A DNA stretch of 64,000 nt from Amaurobius ferox. Its lineage: Eukaryota; Arthropoda; Arachnida; Araneae; Amaurobiidae. Below, piece by piece: positions 35,372 through 47,158 of the stretch; position 1 is the first letter of the stretch; every line of letters starts with the position of its first letter. The notes below the pieces were generated by a model, which saw nothing but the letters and a program-made list of their open reading frames with translations, ran no database searches and was not told the DNA's origin. The DNA is taken from assembly GCA_951213105.1 (NCBI GenBank), contig OX578142.1:122788731-122852730 (forward strand), given 5' to 3'. The position numbers and the translations under genes were made by a program.

Positions 35372-38300
35372 ATGTTTGCCTTAGAAAGTAATATCGGAGG
35401 TACTATCCCTACCGTTACTGACGTTATTATGCGTAATGCACCCTCTTTGAACAGGATTGGACATGTAAGTACTTGTTTTAATGTGATTTTATTCTCTCAT
35501 TTTATTAAACTTTGTATTTTTATGATGCGTAACAACTTTTTTAATGAGTGTTTTTATGAATTTAATGAAATGTATTGGGGATCTTACATGAAATGTCTTG
35601 TATATGGATATATTCTTTAATTCAGGAATTTTATTATTTCTAATGGGGATAGTATAATGGATTAGCGATTTCTTTATATACATCTGTAATGATATATATA
35701 TATATATATATACATCTGAAATGTATTACATTATTACCGAGAATAGCGTGGTTATACTAAAGTCTTGCATTTTATTTTTTATAGGTGTGTCCGACTTGCA
35801 CGAAGAGCTTCATGGCAAAACGAAGCTTAGTGCGCCATATGAGGATTCATGATGGAAAGAAGGATTACATATGTGAATTGTGTAAGGCAGCTTTTGTAAG
35901 AAAAGATGATCTGATACGTCATGAGAAGATTCATGGTGATAAGCCTATGCGAGGCACTAAAAGAAAAAGATTAGATGCTCCGTGTATGAATAAAAAGAAG
36001 AAGAAAGCGACTAAGAAACCCTGCAAACAGGCTTTAAACGGTACTGTGACTGTTTATAAAATTGCTGGTCATGCTGAAAAAGATTTACTTACCTTTTTGG
36101 ATTCTCATAGAATTGAGATAAAACAAGTGGTGCTAAAGGAAATTGCTTTGAAACGTAGTATTATATGGTACATAAATGTATGTTGCCGTTTTACTCGTTT
36201 CCGATCTGGAGGAGAACAGGAATACTGTATAAACTATTTCAGAAGTTCTTGTATGAAAAACATTACAGAAGAAGATTTGGATTCTAATATGGATACTGCC
36301 TTTGCAAAAGTGTTAACATCGTTCGAAACCTATGAAGGCCGTGGTAGCGGTTGGGTCTTAGAGAGAATCGAGGAACTCATGATTGATGTTGGGACATATG
36401 ATCCTCTGGCTGCTTCAAGCTATATACCTCTACCTAAAGAACTATTAGCCAAGAAAGCTATTATTAATGTGGAAAATAGTGATCAGAAATGTTTTATGTG
36501 GTCCATCTTAGCAGAACTTTATCCAGTTTATAAGAATGCATCTCGTGTCAGCAAATATACCGAGCATGAATGCAAGTTGAATCTGGATGGAATCGAGTTT
36601 CCCACTCCTTTACACCAAGTCAAATTATTTGAGCGAAATAATAATAATGTGAGCCTGAATGTCTTTGGATATGAAGATAAGAAGGTGTTTCCGCTCTATA
36701 TATCATCTAATAGACGAGAACAACACTGTAATTTACTGCTTATTAGTAATGATGAGCAGTCTCATTACTGTTGTATTAGAAGTATGAGCAAACTTTTATA
36801 CAGTATCAGAAAACATAAAGAGAAGCAATATTTTTGTGACTACTGTTTACAGCGATTTTCATCTGAAGCTCGTTTAAAGAAGCATATTGAATTATGTAGC
36901 CAATATGGCCTACAGAGAGTGGAGTTTCCCAGTGACAATGACAAGATTTTGAAATTTCAAAGTATTTACATGCAAATGCGTGTACCATTTGTGGTATACG
37001 CAGACTTTGAGTCTTTCCTAATGAAAGTGGAACTATGTGAGAATATCCCTTCTGTTTCACATGAGAGTATCTTATCTCATCATGTTCCTTGTGGTTTTGC
37101 CTATATTATTATTGGGCCTGATGGAAAAACCTTTAAAGGACCTGTTATCTATAGGGGTGAAGATGTGATTCATCATTTTTTGAAAGCCCTTATTCAAGAA
37201 GAAGAAGAGATTCAGAGAATACTGAGAGAAAATATGAAAATGAATTTTACTGCTGAAGATCGTGAAAACTTTGAAAATGCTACTCTCTGCCATATTTGTA
37301 ACAAGGCTTTAGGAGAAAAGCGTGTGAGAGACCATTGCCACTTAACTTCCAAGTACAGAGGTGCAGCCCATCCTAATTGTAATCTGAATTACAAGATAAG
37401 ACGACGCATACCCGTTGTGTTTCATAATTTAAAGGGGTATGATGGACATTTAATTATGCAGGGGATCGGTGAATTTAAAGGAAAGAGGATTGAATGCATC
37501 AGTAGCAATATGCAGCAATATATCACATTCAGCCTAGGAAGTTTACAGTTTATAGATTCTCTTCAATTCTTACCTGCCTCTATTGAGAAGCTAAGTTCTA
37601 GTTTGGAATCCAATCAGTTTCGTATCACCCAAGAACATTTTACAAGTGATCAAGTGGATTTAGTGACTAGAAAGGGTGTTTACCCCTATTCTTATATGGA
37701 TTGTGCTACCAAGTTTGAAGAAACGAGCTTACCCTCTAAAGAGGCCTTCTTTGATGATTTAAATCGAGAGGGGATCTCTGATGATGCCTATGCCTATGCC
37801 CAACATGTTTGGACATCTTTAAAGATAAAGAATATGGGGGAGTATCATGACTTGTACATAAAAACTGATATTCTTCTATTAGCGGACATTTTTGAGAATT
37901 TCCGTGATTTGACATTGAATTATTATGGAATAGATGCTGCCCACTGTTTAACATTACCATCTCTTGCCTGGAATGCAGCCTTGAAGACTAGTGGAGTATC
38001 ATTAGAACTGATTACAGATCCTGATATGTACTTATTTTTAGAAGAAGGTATAAGAGGCGGTATTAGTGTTATTAGTAAGCGCCTTAGTCAGGCTAATAAC
38101 AAGTATTTGGAACATTTTGATTCTACGAAACCTAGCAAATATATAATGTACCTGGATGCTAATAATCTGTATGGGTGGGCTCTAAGCCAAGCACTCCCTG
38201 TATCGGATTTTAGATGGCTTGATTCTCAAGACATTCAGAACTTTGATCCACTTGCTGTTGAAGATGACTCACCTGTGGGATATATTATCGAAGCGGATAT

Positions 38301-39396
38301 AGACTATCCCCATGATTTGCATGATAAACATAATGATTATCCTCTAGCACCCGAAAGAGTTCATATCACCCCATCTCTGATTTCGGAGTATAGCCGGAAT
38401 TTATCTGAAGAAATGAATTTGAAAATATGCAAGGACCAGATCAAATTAACACCTAATTTGAATCATAAGGTTAAATATGTTCTGCATTATAGAAATTTAA
38501 AGCAGTATATGAAGCTAGGGATGAAACTTGTGAAAATCCATCGAGTATTAACTTTTAAGCAAGAGCCCTGGTTGAAGCCCTATGTACAATTTAACACTGA
38601 GAAGAGAATGAAAGCAAAAAATTCCTTTGAAAAAGATCTGTTCAAACTTATGAATAACGCAGTGTTTGGAAAAACTATGGAAAATTTGAGAAAAAGAATG
38701 GATGTTAAGCTAGTACAGACTGAGAAGAGACTGAAAAAATTACTTGCATCACCAGCCTTACACTCCTTCAAAATATTTAATGAAGATCTGGTAGCAGTTC
38801 ATATGCATAAGACTCATTTGAAACTGAATAGACCCATCTATGCAGGTTTTTCAGTACTGGACTTGAGTAAAACACTTATGTATGAGTTTCATTATGATTT
38901 TATTAAGAAGATGTATGGAAGCCGAGCCGAATTGCTTTTCACAGACACCGATTCCCTGTGCTATGAAATTGAAACAGAGGATATTTACAAAGATTTTGAA
39001 AGTTATGAAGACCATTTTGACTTTTCGGATTATCCTCCAACACATCCACTTCATTCCAATAAGAATAAAAAAAGGATTGGAAAAATGAAAGACGAGTTGA
39101 ATGGAACTCCTGCCGTGGAATTTGTAGGCCTAAGATCGAAAATGTATAGTCTAAAAACACCCTTCACGGATAAAAAGACTGCTAAAGGTGTTAATAAGAA
39201 TGTTGTAAAAAAACACATCCGTCATGAAGATTATTATAATTGCCTAACACGGCGAAGATATAATAGAGTGGAGCAATTTAAAATTGCAAGTAAAGACCAT
39301 CAGATGTATACTGTGAAGCAAATTAAAATGGGCTTATCCCCCTATGATGATAAGCGGCATATCTTAAAGGATGGTATCAAGAGCGGCATATCTTAA
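35372..39396 (+). CDS. Protein-primed family B DNA polymerase with zinc fingers (right copy, altered C-terminus)
   Basis: Exon 1 35372-35464, intron 35465-35784, exon 2 35785-39396 (1,203 codons), mirror of the gene at 29157-33196. All exonuclease and polymerase motifs are the same. It differs at the end: a 29-bp unit beginning GCGGCATATCTTAAAGG is duplicated near 39354-39411. This shifts the frame, so the protein ends KSGIS in place of the last 8 residues LAYGHYQI of the left copy. The loss lies beyond motif C and KMY and may be tolerated. A further 2-bp insertion follows the duplication. Confidence 0.9.
35465..35784 (+). other. Intron in the right polymerase gene
   Basis: Mirror of the left intron: donor CAT|GTAAGT, acceptor TATAG|GTG, phase 0. 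Confidence 0.75.
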
Positions 39397-40420
39397 AGGA
39401 TGGTATCAAGAGCCTAGCCTATACGGTCATTATCAAATTTAAATGACAAGACCATGCTAGATTGAATTGTGGCGGTGTATCCTATACACCGGGTGGAGGT
39501 GGGACCACAATTTAAAAAATATATATATTTTTCTAACAACATCTAATTTATGAAAGAGACCTTACACCATTTAGATTGTTGAAAACAAGTATCTGCTATT
39601 ATTTAAAATATTTATGTTTAAAATTTTTGAACTCCAAGACCGAAATGGTTGAGGAAACACACCCCTCCTATACACCCAATTCCCGAGATTCCCGAGATTC
39701 TCGAGATTCCCGAGATTCCCGAGATTCCCGAGATTCCCGAAATTCTGCTACTTTAAAAACACGCTTTTTTGGCCGCATTTTTGCAAAAACGCACATTTTT
39801 TTTTAAAAAATTGCAAAAGTGTGAAAACCTATGTTAATTCCCATAGAGAAATCCGACAGTTTGAAAAAAATCGGCCGATTCCGCGTTTTCCAAAAAACAC
39901 ATTTTTGGCCGCTTTTTTGCGAAAAACCACATTTTTTTTCTAAAAAATTCACAAAAGTGTGAAAACCCATGTTAATTCCCATAGAGAAATCCAACAACTC
40001 CAAAACTTCAACTTGTTGAAAAAACGCACATTTTTGTTGTTTTTTTAACGTTTTTAAAACTTTTTGTGAAAAAAAACGCTAAAAACGGCACATTCTTAAA
40101 ATTCATGTTATTTCCCATAGAGAAATTCGATAACCCTCAAAATCCAACTTGTTGAAAAAACTTACATTTTAGAAAAATTATAAGAAAAAAACTTTACGAA
40201 ATTTTTAAAACATTAACACTTAAAAAAAAGAAAAAGAAAAAAAAAAATCATCTGATCCATCCTAACCTTTGACTGACATCATGGAACGTCACGTGCTGGT
40301 GGAAGCTCCACCCCTGCTCATGAGGTGCGCCTATGCTTTAACATGGGAGAACTAGCACCGCAATTTCCCCATGTTAAAGTATAGCACCGCGTGAGCCAGA
40401 ACCCCCTTATATTCCCTACT
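39397..40420. repeat. Right terminal region of the palindromic element
   Basis: Inverted copy of 28181-29156 with the 9-bp array (about 39681-39742), three modules and the subterminal hairpin at 40331-40384. A few single-base differences from the left end are visible (for example GAAAACGCGG versus GAAAAACGCGG context near 39888). Confidence 0.8.
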
Positions 40421-40709
40421 ATTAATGTTCTGAAACGAAATGAAAATCTAAGTTCACCACTAATGGGATATCCTGTAAAACATTTTGAGATTTCTTTTCT
40501 GATAAAGAAAAGTTCGGTAATATCAGCTGCTTTCTTCTAGGAAACACAATGATCTCTGAGCCAGGAAAACTCTTAATAATGAATTTCCAAAAGTCTGAAA
40601 CACAGGCATTCTTCTTATAGGGTGCATCTTGCAAGATTCAAGGCCCATTTGTTATCAAACAGTTCACCCTCTGGAAACAGCTTTTGATTTACGGGTACGG
40701 GTGGAAGGT

Positions 40710-41038
40710 GTGGGACAGCCCAGTGGTTAGCGAGCGGGGATTACCTTCTGGCGACCCGAGTTCGATCCCCACCCTGCCCAAACTGTTCCAGTGTTCACAT
40801 GGAGTACAGGTACGTTAAATATGAGGGTCCGTAAGTCCTTCCGAGAGGTTAGTGGAAGAGGAAGGAGGGAACGGTCCCTGTGGATGCAGCCCCCACTGGG
40901 TTTCGGTCAAAATTGGATGGCACTGGTCCGGTTGTCCAAACAGATACCTTACACCTTCGGGTAGCTCGGACCGTGTGGGACGAAGTGAAGGGTACAGGTG
41001 GAGAGCTCTGTACATGCATACATGCTCCTCATGGTTCG
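40710..41038 (+). mobile_element. tRNA-derived SINE
   Basis: Head GGGACAGCCCAGTGGTTAGC with A box and GAGTTCGATCC B box (near 40760), then a body containing GGGTCCGTAAGTCCTTCCGA. The same family lies in reverse at 45330-45716. No clear target duplication. Confidence 0.75.
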
Positions 41039-41039
41039 G

Positions 41040-41345
41040 AATCTGCGTTAAACTTTAGACACCGGATAAGGTCATCCTGGTTTGCATAATTATAACTGTA
41101 GAACACCAAAACTATTTAACCATACTAAAAATATGGTTAAAAATACATAAAAAAGTGGGTTTACTCCCAATAGAATGGTACTTTTAAACAGGTGAATTTA
41201 AGTTACACACTTGATCAACAACTATATATGCTTCTGAATTATATCCTTCTGAACACGTTTTGACTAATTTTGGAGTGATATCCGTCTGTTTGTCTGATGT
41301 CTGCACACAATAGCAGCCACAAATATTTTATGGCACGAAACTTTA
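41040..41345 (+). repeat. R2 repeat, part 1
   Basis: Matches 44600-44905. The rest of R2 continues after the minisatellite at about 42645. Confidence 0.75.
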
Positions 41346-41450
41346 TATCCGACTTTGTTATCAAAAAGTCCAGAACTAGATAGAATTTTTTTAAATTCCA
41401 GGGAAAACTTTAAATTTTATTCTAAATTTTATATTTTTTTAACATGGCAG

Positions 41451-42643
41451 CATAAAGGAAAGTTTAACATACTCATGCATAAAGGAAAGTTTAACATACT
41501 CATGCATAAAGGAAAGTTTAACATACTCATGCATAAAGGAAAATTTAACATACTCATGCATAAAGGAAAGTTTAACATACTCATGCATAAAGGAAAGTTT
41601 AACATACTCATGCATAAAGGAAAGTTTAACATACTCATGCATAAAGGAAAGTTTAACATACTCATGCATAAAGGAAAGTTTAACATACTCATGCATAAAG
41701 GAAAGTTTAACATACTCATGCATAAAGGAAAGTTTAACATACTCATGCATAAAGGAAAGTTTAACATACTCATGCATAAAGGAAAGTTTAACATACTCAT
41801 GCATAAAGGAAAGTTTAACATACTCATGCATAAAGGAAAGTTTAACATACTCATGCATAAAGGAAAGTTTAACATACTCATGCATAAAGGAAAGTTTAAC
41901 ATACTCATGCATAAAGGAAAGTTTAACATACTCATGCATAAAGGAAAGTTTAACATACTCATGCATAAAGGAAAGTTTAACATACTCATGCATAAAGGAA
42001 AGTTTAACATACTCATGCATAAAGGAAAGTTTAACATACTCATGCATAAAGGAAAGTTTAACATACTCATGCATAAAGGAAAGTTTAACATACTCATGCA
42101 TAAAGGAAAGTTTAACATACTCATGCATAAAGGAAAATTTAACATACTCATTCATAAAGGAAAGTTTAACATACTCATGCATAAAGGAAAGTTTAACATA
42201 CTCATGCATAAAGGAAAGTTTAACATACTCATGCATAAAGGAAAGTTTAACATACTCATGCATAAAGGAAAGTTTAACATACTCATGCATAAAGGAAAGT
42301 TTAACATACTCATGCATAAAGGAAAGTTTAACATACTCATGCATAAAGGAAAGTTTAACATACTCATGCATAAAGGAAAGTTTAACATACTCATGCATAA
42401 AGGAAAGTTTAACATACTCATGCATAAAGGAAAGTTTAACATACTCATGCATAAAGGAAAGTTTAACATACTCATGCATAAAGGAAAGTTTAACATACTC
42501 ATGCATAAAGGAAAGTTTAACATACTCATGCATAAAGGAAAGTTTAACATACTCATGCATAAAGGAAAGTTTAACATACTCATGCATAAAGGAAAGTTTA
42601 ACATACTCATGCATAAAGGAAAGTTTAACATACTCATGCATAA
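41451..42643. repeat. 27-bp minisatellite, about 44 copies
   Basis: Nearly perfect units containing GGAAAGTTTAACATACTCAT. Only three or so variant bases are visible (near 41540, 42136, 42151). The plus-strand translation is (HKGKFNILM)n and both strands stay open because 27 is a multiple of 3. It lies within an R2 repeat. Confidence 0.97.
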
Positions 42644-42644
42644 A

Positions 42645-42829
42645 AAGGTTTATTTGTGGCTCAATGATCACGAGATATAATAGTTTCAATCATTGCTGTG
42701 AAAAATAGCCCGGTTTTTTTTGTTTGTGACGTCTCTTAGGGGGAAGTTATCCCCCATGGGGGGTACTTTGTCAAATGTGGTATCAATCGAAAGATCTTTA
42801 GAGTGAAGGGTAACACGCTAATTATACGG
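42645..42829 (+). repeat. R2 repeat, part 2
   Basis: Contains ATAGTTTCAATCATTGCTGT and a short G/C hairpin GGGGGAAGTTATCCCCC. Matches 44905-45010 and 53790-53930. Confidence 0.75.
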
Positions 42830-44605
42830 AGTACATATTTATCCAGAAATATATTAATTTAAATTTGTCAAATGTCAGTCTATTATTTTTTGCAAAGTAG
42901 TTCTTGAGTAGAAATGATCATTATTTAGCAGCGTTGTAATAGATATTAGAATTTTTTCTTATTTTAAATATATATAAGAAGCACTTTATTTACTATTAGC
43001 CTTAAATATAATCTTTGTTAAAGTTTGTGGAATTTAGACATGTTTTTATTTGCTTTTTCTGTTTTAATTTCACGAATACAACTTCCCCCACATTTTAAAA
43101 AAATTTATTGACTATAAATATGGGGGAAAAGTTTAAGTTAATTATTTATTTCTAATTTTTATTGAAAAAAATATTTAATAACTTTTAATCGCAATGATAA
43201 ACAACCCCTTTTCAATGTATATAAAGAAAGACTTTTATATATTATTGATTTCAGATATTATTTTAGGATACATTTTCAGGAGTTTATGCTAAGTTGTGGT
43301 AACATGTATACCCTTGATTGTTACAACATATGTTGATATAATTTTTTCTTGATTTAAAAACAAGAATGCAGTTTATTAAATGACAGAATATTTTGTTTAA
43401 AAAGTAATTCTATGTTGTGAAACAATTATGTTTTAATGTTTAAATTAACAATAATTAACGTTCAATGTTCTCAATTAAAACTTACATAACAAAGCTTTGT
43501 TCCTTTTATATTCATTTTGATAGCTTCCAAAAAATTCTATAACGTGTAACTGCTTTTAATTGCACAAAATTTTTTCTATTTGGTCAACTTTCCTTGACAT
43601 TTTTAAAAAAGTTATTGAGAGGAAAATGTTTTTTTAGGGAAATAGAGAGTTTGTATATGTAGAACGTTGGATTATGTCAAGTGGGGAAGAAATCTAAACC
43701 TATATGAGTTAGCTAATATTTTGTTACAGGTCATATCAAGTTTCATATCCGTAATGAAAAATTCTCGCGGCAGGAAATAAAGAAAAGTATCGCTTAAAAT
43801 TAATTTTTAAATTAAAATAATTATACGTAATGTAGTCATAATGATACATGAGTCTATAAGACTATCGACATCTAAACTAAAGTAATATCCAATTCATATA
43901 AATTATAAAAAAAATTAAGAATTCTGACAACTAAAACACTCAACAATTTCAATACAAGAAATAGCCACATATTTTAAAACTAGATAATGAGTATTTGCAA
44001 TACGTCGTTCAGTTTAAAATAAGGTACAATTTATTAAGAAAGTAGTCACGGGACAAGATATAAGATTATTAAAATATATGTATAATTGTAAAATAATTTA
44101 AAATAAACATTTTATACTATTTAACATTTTATACTATTATAGCACATTTTATACTAGTATATTTTAATTCGAATAATATTCCCCTCAGTTATTTATATTA
44201 GAATTGTTACATGAAAATTTTATTTTTAAAAACATAAAATAAAGCTCAAATATTCGTAAGATTAAAATTTATGTACCAACACTAAATTATGTAATAACAT
44301 TATACTCCTAAAACTATTTTCTAAAAATTTTGTATGTATGGATTTATTTATTTCTAACTCTGCAAATCCACATCTTTTATCTGGTAGCAAAACTTTTAGC
44401 TTTACTTTATCAGGGAATAACTTTATCAATGGGAAATGCGAAAAAGAGTTTTGTTTGGGGAGTGTACAGAATGTAAAAATTATTTTCCAATGTTTTTTAA
44501 TGTTCACTATAAAATACTCTTTTCGAGTGTTACGGAAGCTGGGAATCGTATATGTAGATCAGTAATTGAACATTTTGCAAGTTACGAAAATTTAATTCAC
44601 GGTTC
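42830..44605 (+). repeat. R1 repeat, copy 2
   Basis: Second copy of the 1.8-kb R1 (see 19697-21533), flanked on both sides by R2 sequence. Confidence 0.8.
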
Positions 44606-45060
44606 TGCGTTAAACTGTAGGCACCGTATAAGGTCGTCCTGGTTTGCATAATTAAATCTGTAAAACACCAAAACTATTTAATCACACTAAAAAATATGGG
44701 TAAAAATACACAAAAAAGTGGATTTACTGCCAATAGAATGGTACTTTTAAATAGGTGAATTTAAGTTACACACTTGATCAACAACTATATCTATATGCTT
44801 CTGAGCTATATCCTTCTGAACACGTTTTGACTATTTTTGGAGTGATATTGGTCTGTTTGTCTGATGTCTGTACGCAATAGCAGCCACAAATATTAATCGC
44901 ACGAAATAATAATAGTTTAATAGTTTCAATCATTGCTGTGAAAAATAGCCGGTTTTTTTTTTGTTTGTGACGTCTTTGGGGGAAGTTATCCCCCATGGGG
45001 GGTACATTGTCTTGTCAAGTGTGGTATTAATCGAAAGATCTTTTCAAGCCTTTTAAAGTA
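44606..45060 (+). repeat. R2 repeat, uninterrupted copy
   Basis: Same sequence as 41040-41345 joined to 42645-42829 without the minisatellite. Confidence 0.75.
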
Positions 45061-45329
45061 AAGGGTAACACGTTAATCATTTGGACCCATGATACCGATT
45101 TAAAGAATGAATTCTGGTAGGAGAATTTCGAGTTGAGACACACTCTAATTATTTTTCGTGTGATCCAATGAAATTCGAGAACTACAAGCATTGTCGGAAT
45201 CAAGTTTTCTTGTTAAAGTCTTTATATAATGAGATAACTTTCTACTTCCTACCGATCAGTTGAATATTTTATTCCTAAAGGACAGCTGGATGCATTTTTT
45301 TAATAGCGTAAAAGTGGTGATGATCAAGC
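45061..45329. other. Unassigned DNA
   Basis: No feature recognised. Confidence 0.3.
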
Positions 45330-45716
45330 AAAATAGTTGTTGTTGTGTTGTGACTCATCCCATTTGTCTGTAACAAGGCTAGAACAAGTCCAGAAGACTG
45401 AAATTCATGGCAAAGGGGGAGGGGGCAATGCAGCTTCGTTCCAAGGCCCCCAGCCGCACCATGAGACAGAAGTCTGACTTTGACTAATACAGTTTAGTTT
45501 AGACTTGAACCCTATGGGGGGGGGGGGCTGCATCCACAAGCACTCACCCTACTTCCCCTGCAACCAACGTCTCGGAAGGATTTTCGGACCCAAATATTTA
45601 ATGTTCCCGTACTTCTCATAGGCACGAAAATAGTTTGGATAACGCTGGGATTCGAACTCGAGTCGTCCGAGTGCAATTCCCGTGCCTTAACCTCTGGGAT
45701 ATCCCGTCCCAAGCGA
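45330..45716 (-). mobile_element. tRNA-derived SINE, reverse copy
   Basis: On the minus strand GGGACGGGATATCCCAGAGG starts the tRNA-like head, with B box GAGTTCGAATCC and the shared body GGGTCCGAAAATCCTTCCGA. It may end in the ACAACAACAACT tail at 45330. Confidence 0.7.
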
Positions 45717-45911
45717 TATAGTGAACTTAGCTAGTGTCAAGCTTGGATTAGTTTTTATCATAGTTTCTCATCCGCTTTTAGAGAGAATTTAGCCTGACTT
45801 TGATTTTACCTGATTGTTCTTCTTTCTTTTCTTCATGATCTTTTGATTTCTGATTTAATACAACGATCCGAGCTAGCCTCCTACTTGATTTGCGCATTAT
45901 ATCTCATGATT

Positions 45912-46215
45912 TTTAATTTCCCTATGTATATAGTACAATGTATAGGGAAAGTATTGTGACGGGGTCGAAAATTTGAATTCGAGTTTTCGACGGAAGGGTA
46001 CGTTTCAAGCATCCCTGAACTCGAATCGAACGTTTTTAAGGTGTTGTCTGTGTGTGTGCGTGAATCTGTGGAGACGACATCTCACGAACGAATGGAGCGT
46101 TTCGAACGTACACAAATTACAATTAATGAATACTGGAAGCTTATTGATTTCAAATGCAATCAATTGTTCACTCCCTCTCCCTAATTTTCGAAAGAAATTT
46201 TGAAAGAATCATCAA
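45912..46215 (-). repeat. H1-related hairpin repeat, diverged
   Basis: Starts with hairpin TTTCCCTATGTAT...AATGTATAGGGAAAGT, then a TCGAAAATTTGAATTCGAGTTTTCGA stem and a GTGTGTGTGCGTG microsatellite. A distinct subfamily. Confidence 0.6.
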
Positions 46216-46376
46216 AAATTCTGAACCTTCATAAATATTACGTGAATAATCATTTTGGAAGAAATTTTTCATTAGAGAACGATTAACACGAACTTTAGAA
46301 CGCTATCATAAATGGTATATCGAGATATTGCACTTTTTTAAATAAATTTATCAGAACAATGACATAAAATTAAAAA

Positions 46377-47158
46377 TCTGATGTGGGCAGCACATGACTT
46401 TCCCCGCAGACTTATATTCACGTTCTCTTTATTTTAATTAAATTTAATTCACTTTTTATTCCATTTTCGTTCTCATTTGATAACTGGAATTATTTTCAAA
46501 GATGGCGTAGAGAAAATACGAAAAAACTAAAATATCTCGAGAACGGATAGTCCTAGTGTAATGGGGTTGGTTTTAATCTTTTCTTCGTTAAAAATTACGT
46601 ATTAAACGAGCATTTAATGGATATATTTGAGCATACGTAGTTCTTTATTTTAAATTTTGGCGATTTTTGAGGGCCATTTTGCAAAAAAAGGCAGGTTATT
46701 TTTTTCGAATCGTACCAAAATCTAATCAGCACCAGGGTAATCCACAAGTGACTCATTTACCAAATTTTGTGAAATTCGGTCTAGTAGTTTTTCGGTTAGA
46801 GAGGATACAAGCTTTTGCGGGCCATTTCGCAAAAAAAGCGGGTTCTTTTATTCCAAATCGTACCCAAAACTTATCAGCACCAGACTCGCTCACAAGTGAC
46901 TTACCTACTAAATTTTGTGAAATTCGGTCCATTAGTTTTTTAGTTAGAGTGGATACAAAATCTGCACAGACAGACAGACACACAGACAGACAGATACACA
47001 GACACACAGACACACACACATACGTCACGCTAAAAATGGTTTTTTCGTATTCTAGAGGTCTTGAAACGTGTAGATCCGTCGAAAACTCGAGTTGTGATTT
47101 TCGACATGATTCCAATACTTTCCCTATACATTACCATGTATTGTAGGGAAAGTAAAAA
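46377..47158 (+). repeat. H1 hairpin-ended repeat, copy 5 (first of a head-to-tail dimer)
   Basis: Full copy from TCTGATGTGGGCAGCACATG to the terminal hairpin and GGGAAAGTA. Directly followed by copy 6. Confidence 0.9.

Larger units (their letters stand above)
28175..40426. mobile_element. Palindromic Polinton-like element with two protein-primed DNA polymerase genes
   Basis: The element runs 28181-40420 and is flanked by ATTAAT (28175-28180, 40421-40426). Left arm 28181-33956 and right arm 34612-40420 are inverted copies with only a handful of differences, separated by a 655-bp loop. Its ends are AGTAGGG...CCCTACT. The 6-bp flanking duplication, AG/CT termini and a protein-primed polymerase B match Polintons/Mavericks. 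It is odd in having the polymerase gene inside the repeat arms, and in lacking integrase, packaging ATPase, protease and capsid genes. ATTAAT is its own complement, so it could belong to the inverted repeat rather than be a target duplication. Inference: a copy-back (snap-back) derivative of a protein-primed linear element; a misassembled foldback must also be considered. Confidence 0.85.

Noticed and set aside
28181..40420. Search for Polinton integrase, capsid, ATPase and protease genes
   Set aside because: No frame outside the polymerase is long enough or has the motifs; short frames overlapping the polymerase are on its opposite strand.
28175..40426. Palindrome as pure assembly artefact
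   Set aside because: Not excluded, but arm-specific differences (29-bp duplication, 2-bp insertion, single-base changes), distinct flanks and matching ATTAAT make a real element more likely.
41451..42643. CRISPR-like array
   Set aside because: Units are contiguous with no spacers, and the DNA is eukaryotic.
41355..42689. Long open frames of 441 and 416 codons on opposite strands
   Set aside because: Both are products of the 27-bp minisatellite, whose unit length is a multiple of 3 and lacks stops. No domain or codon signal supports a protein.
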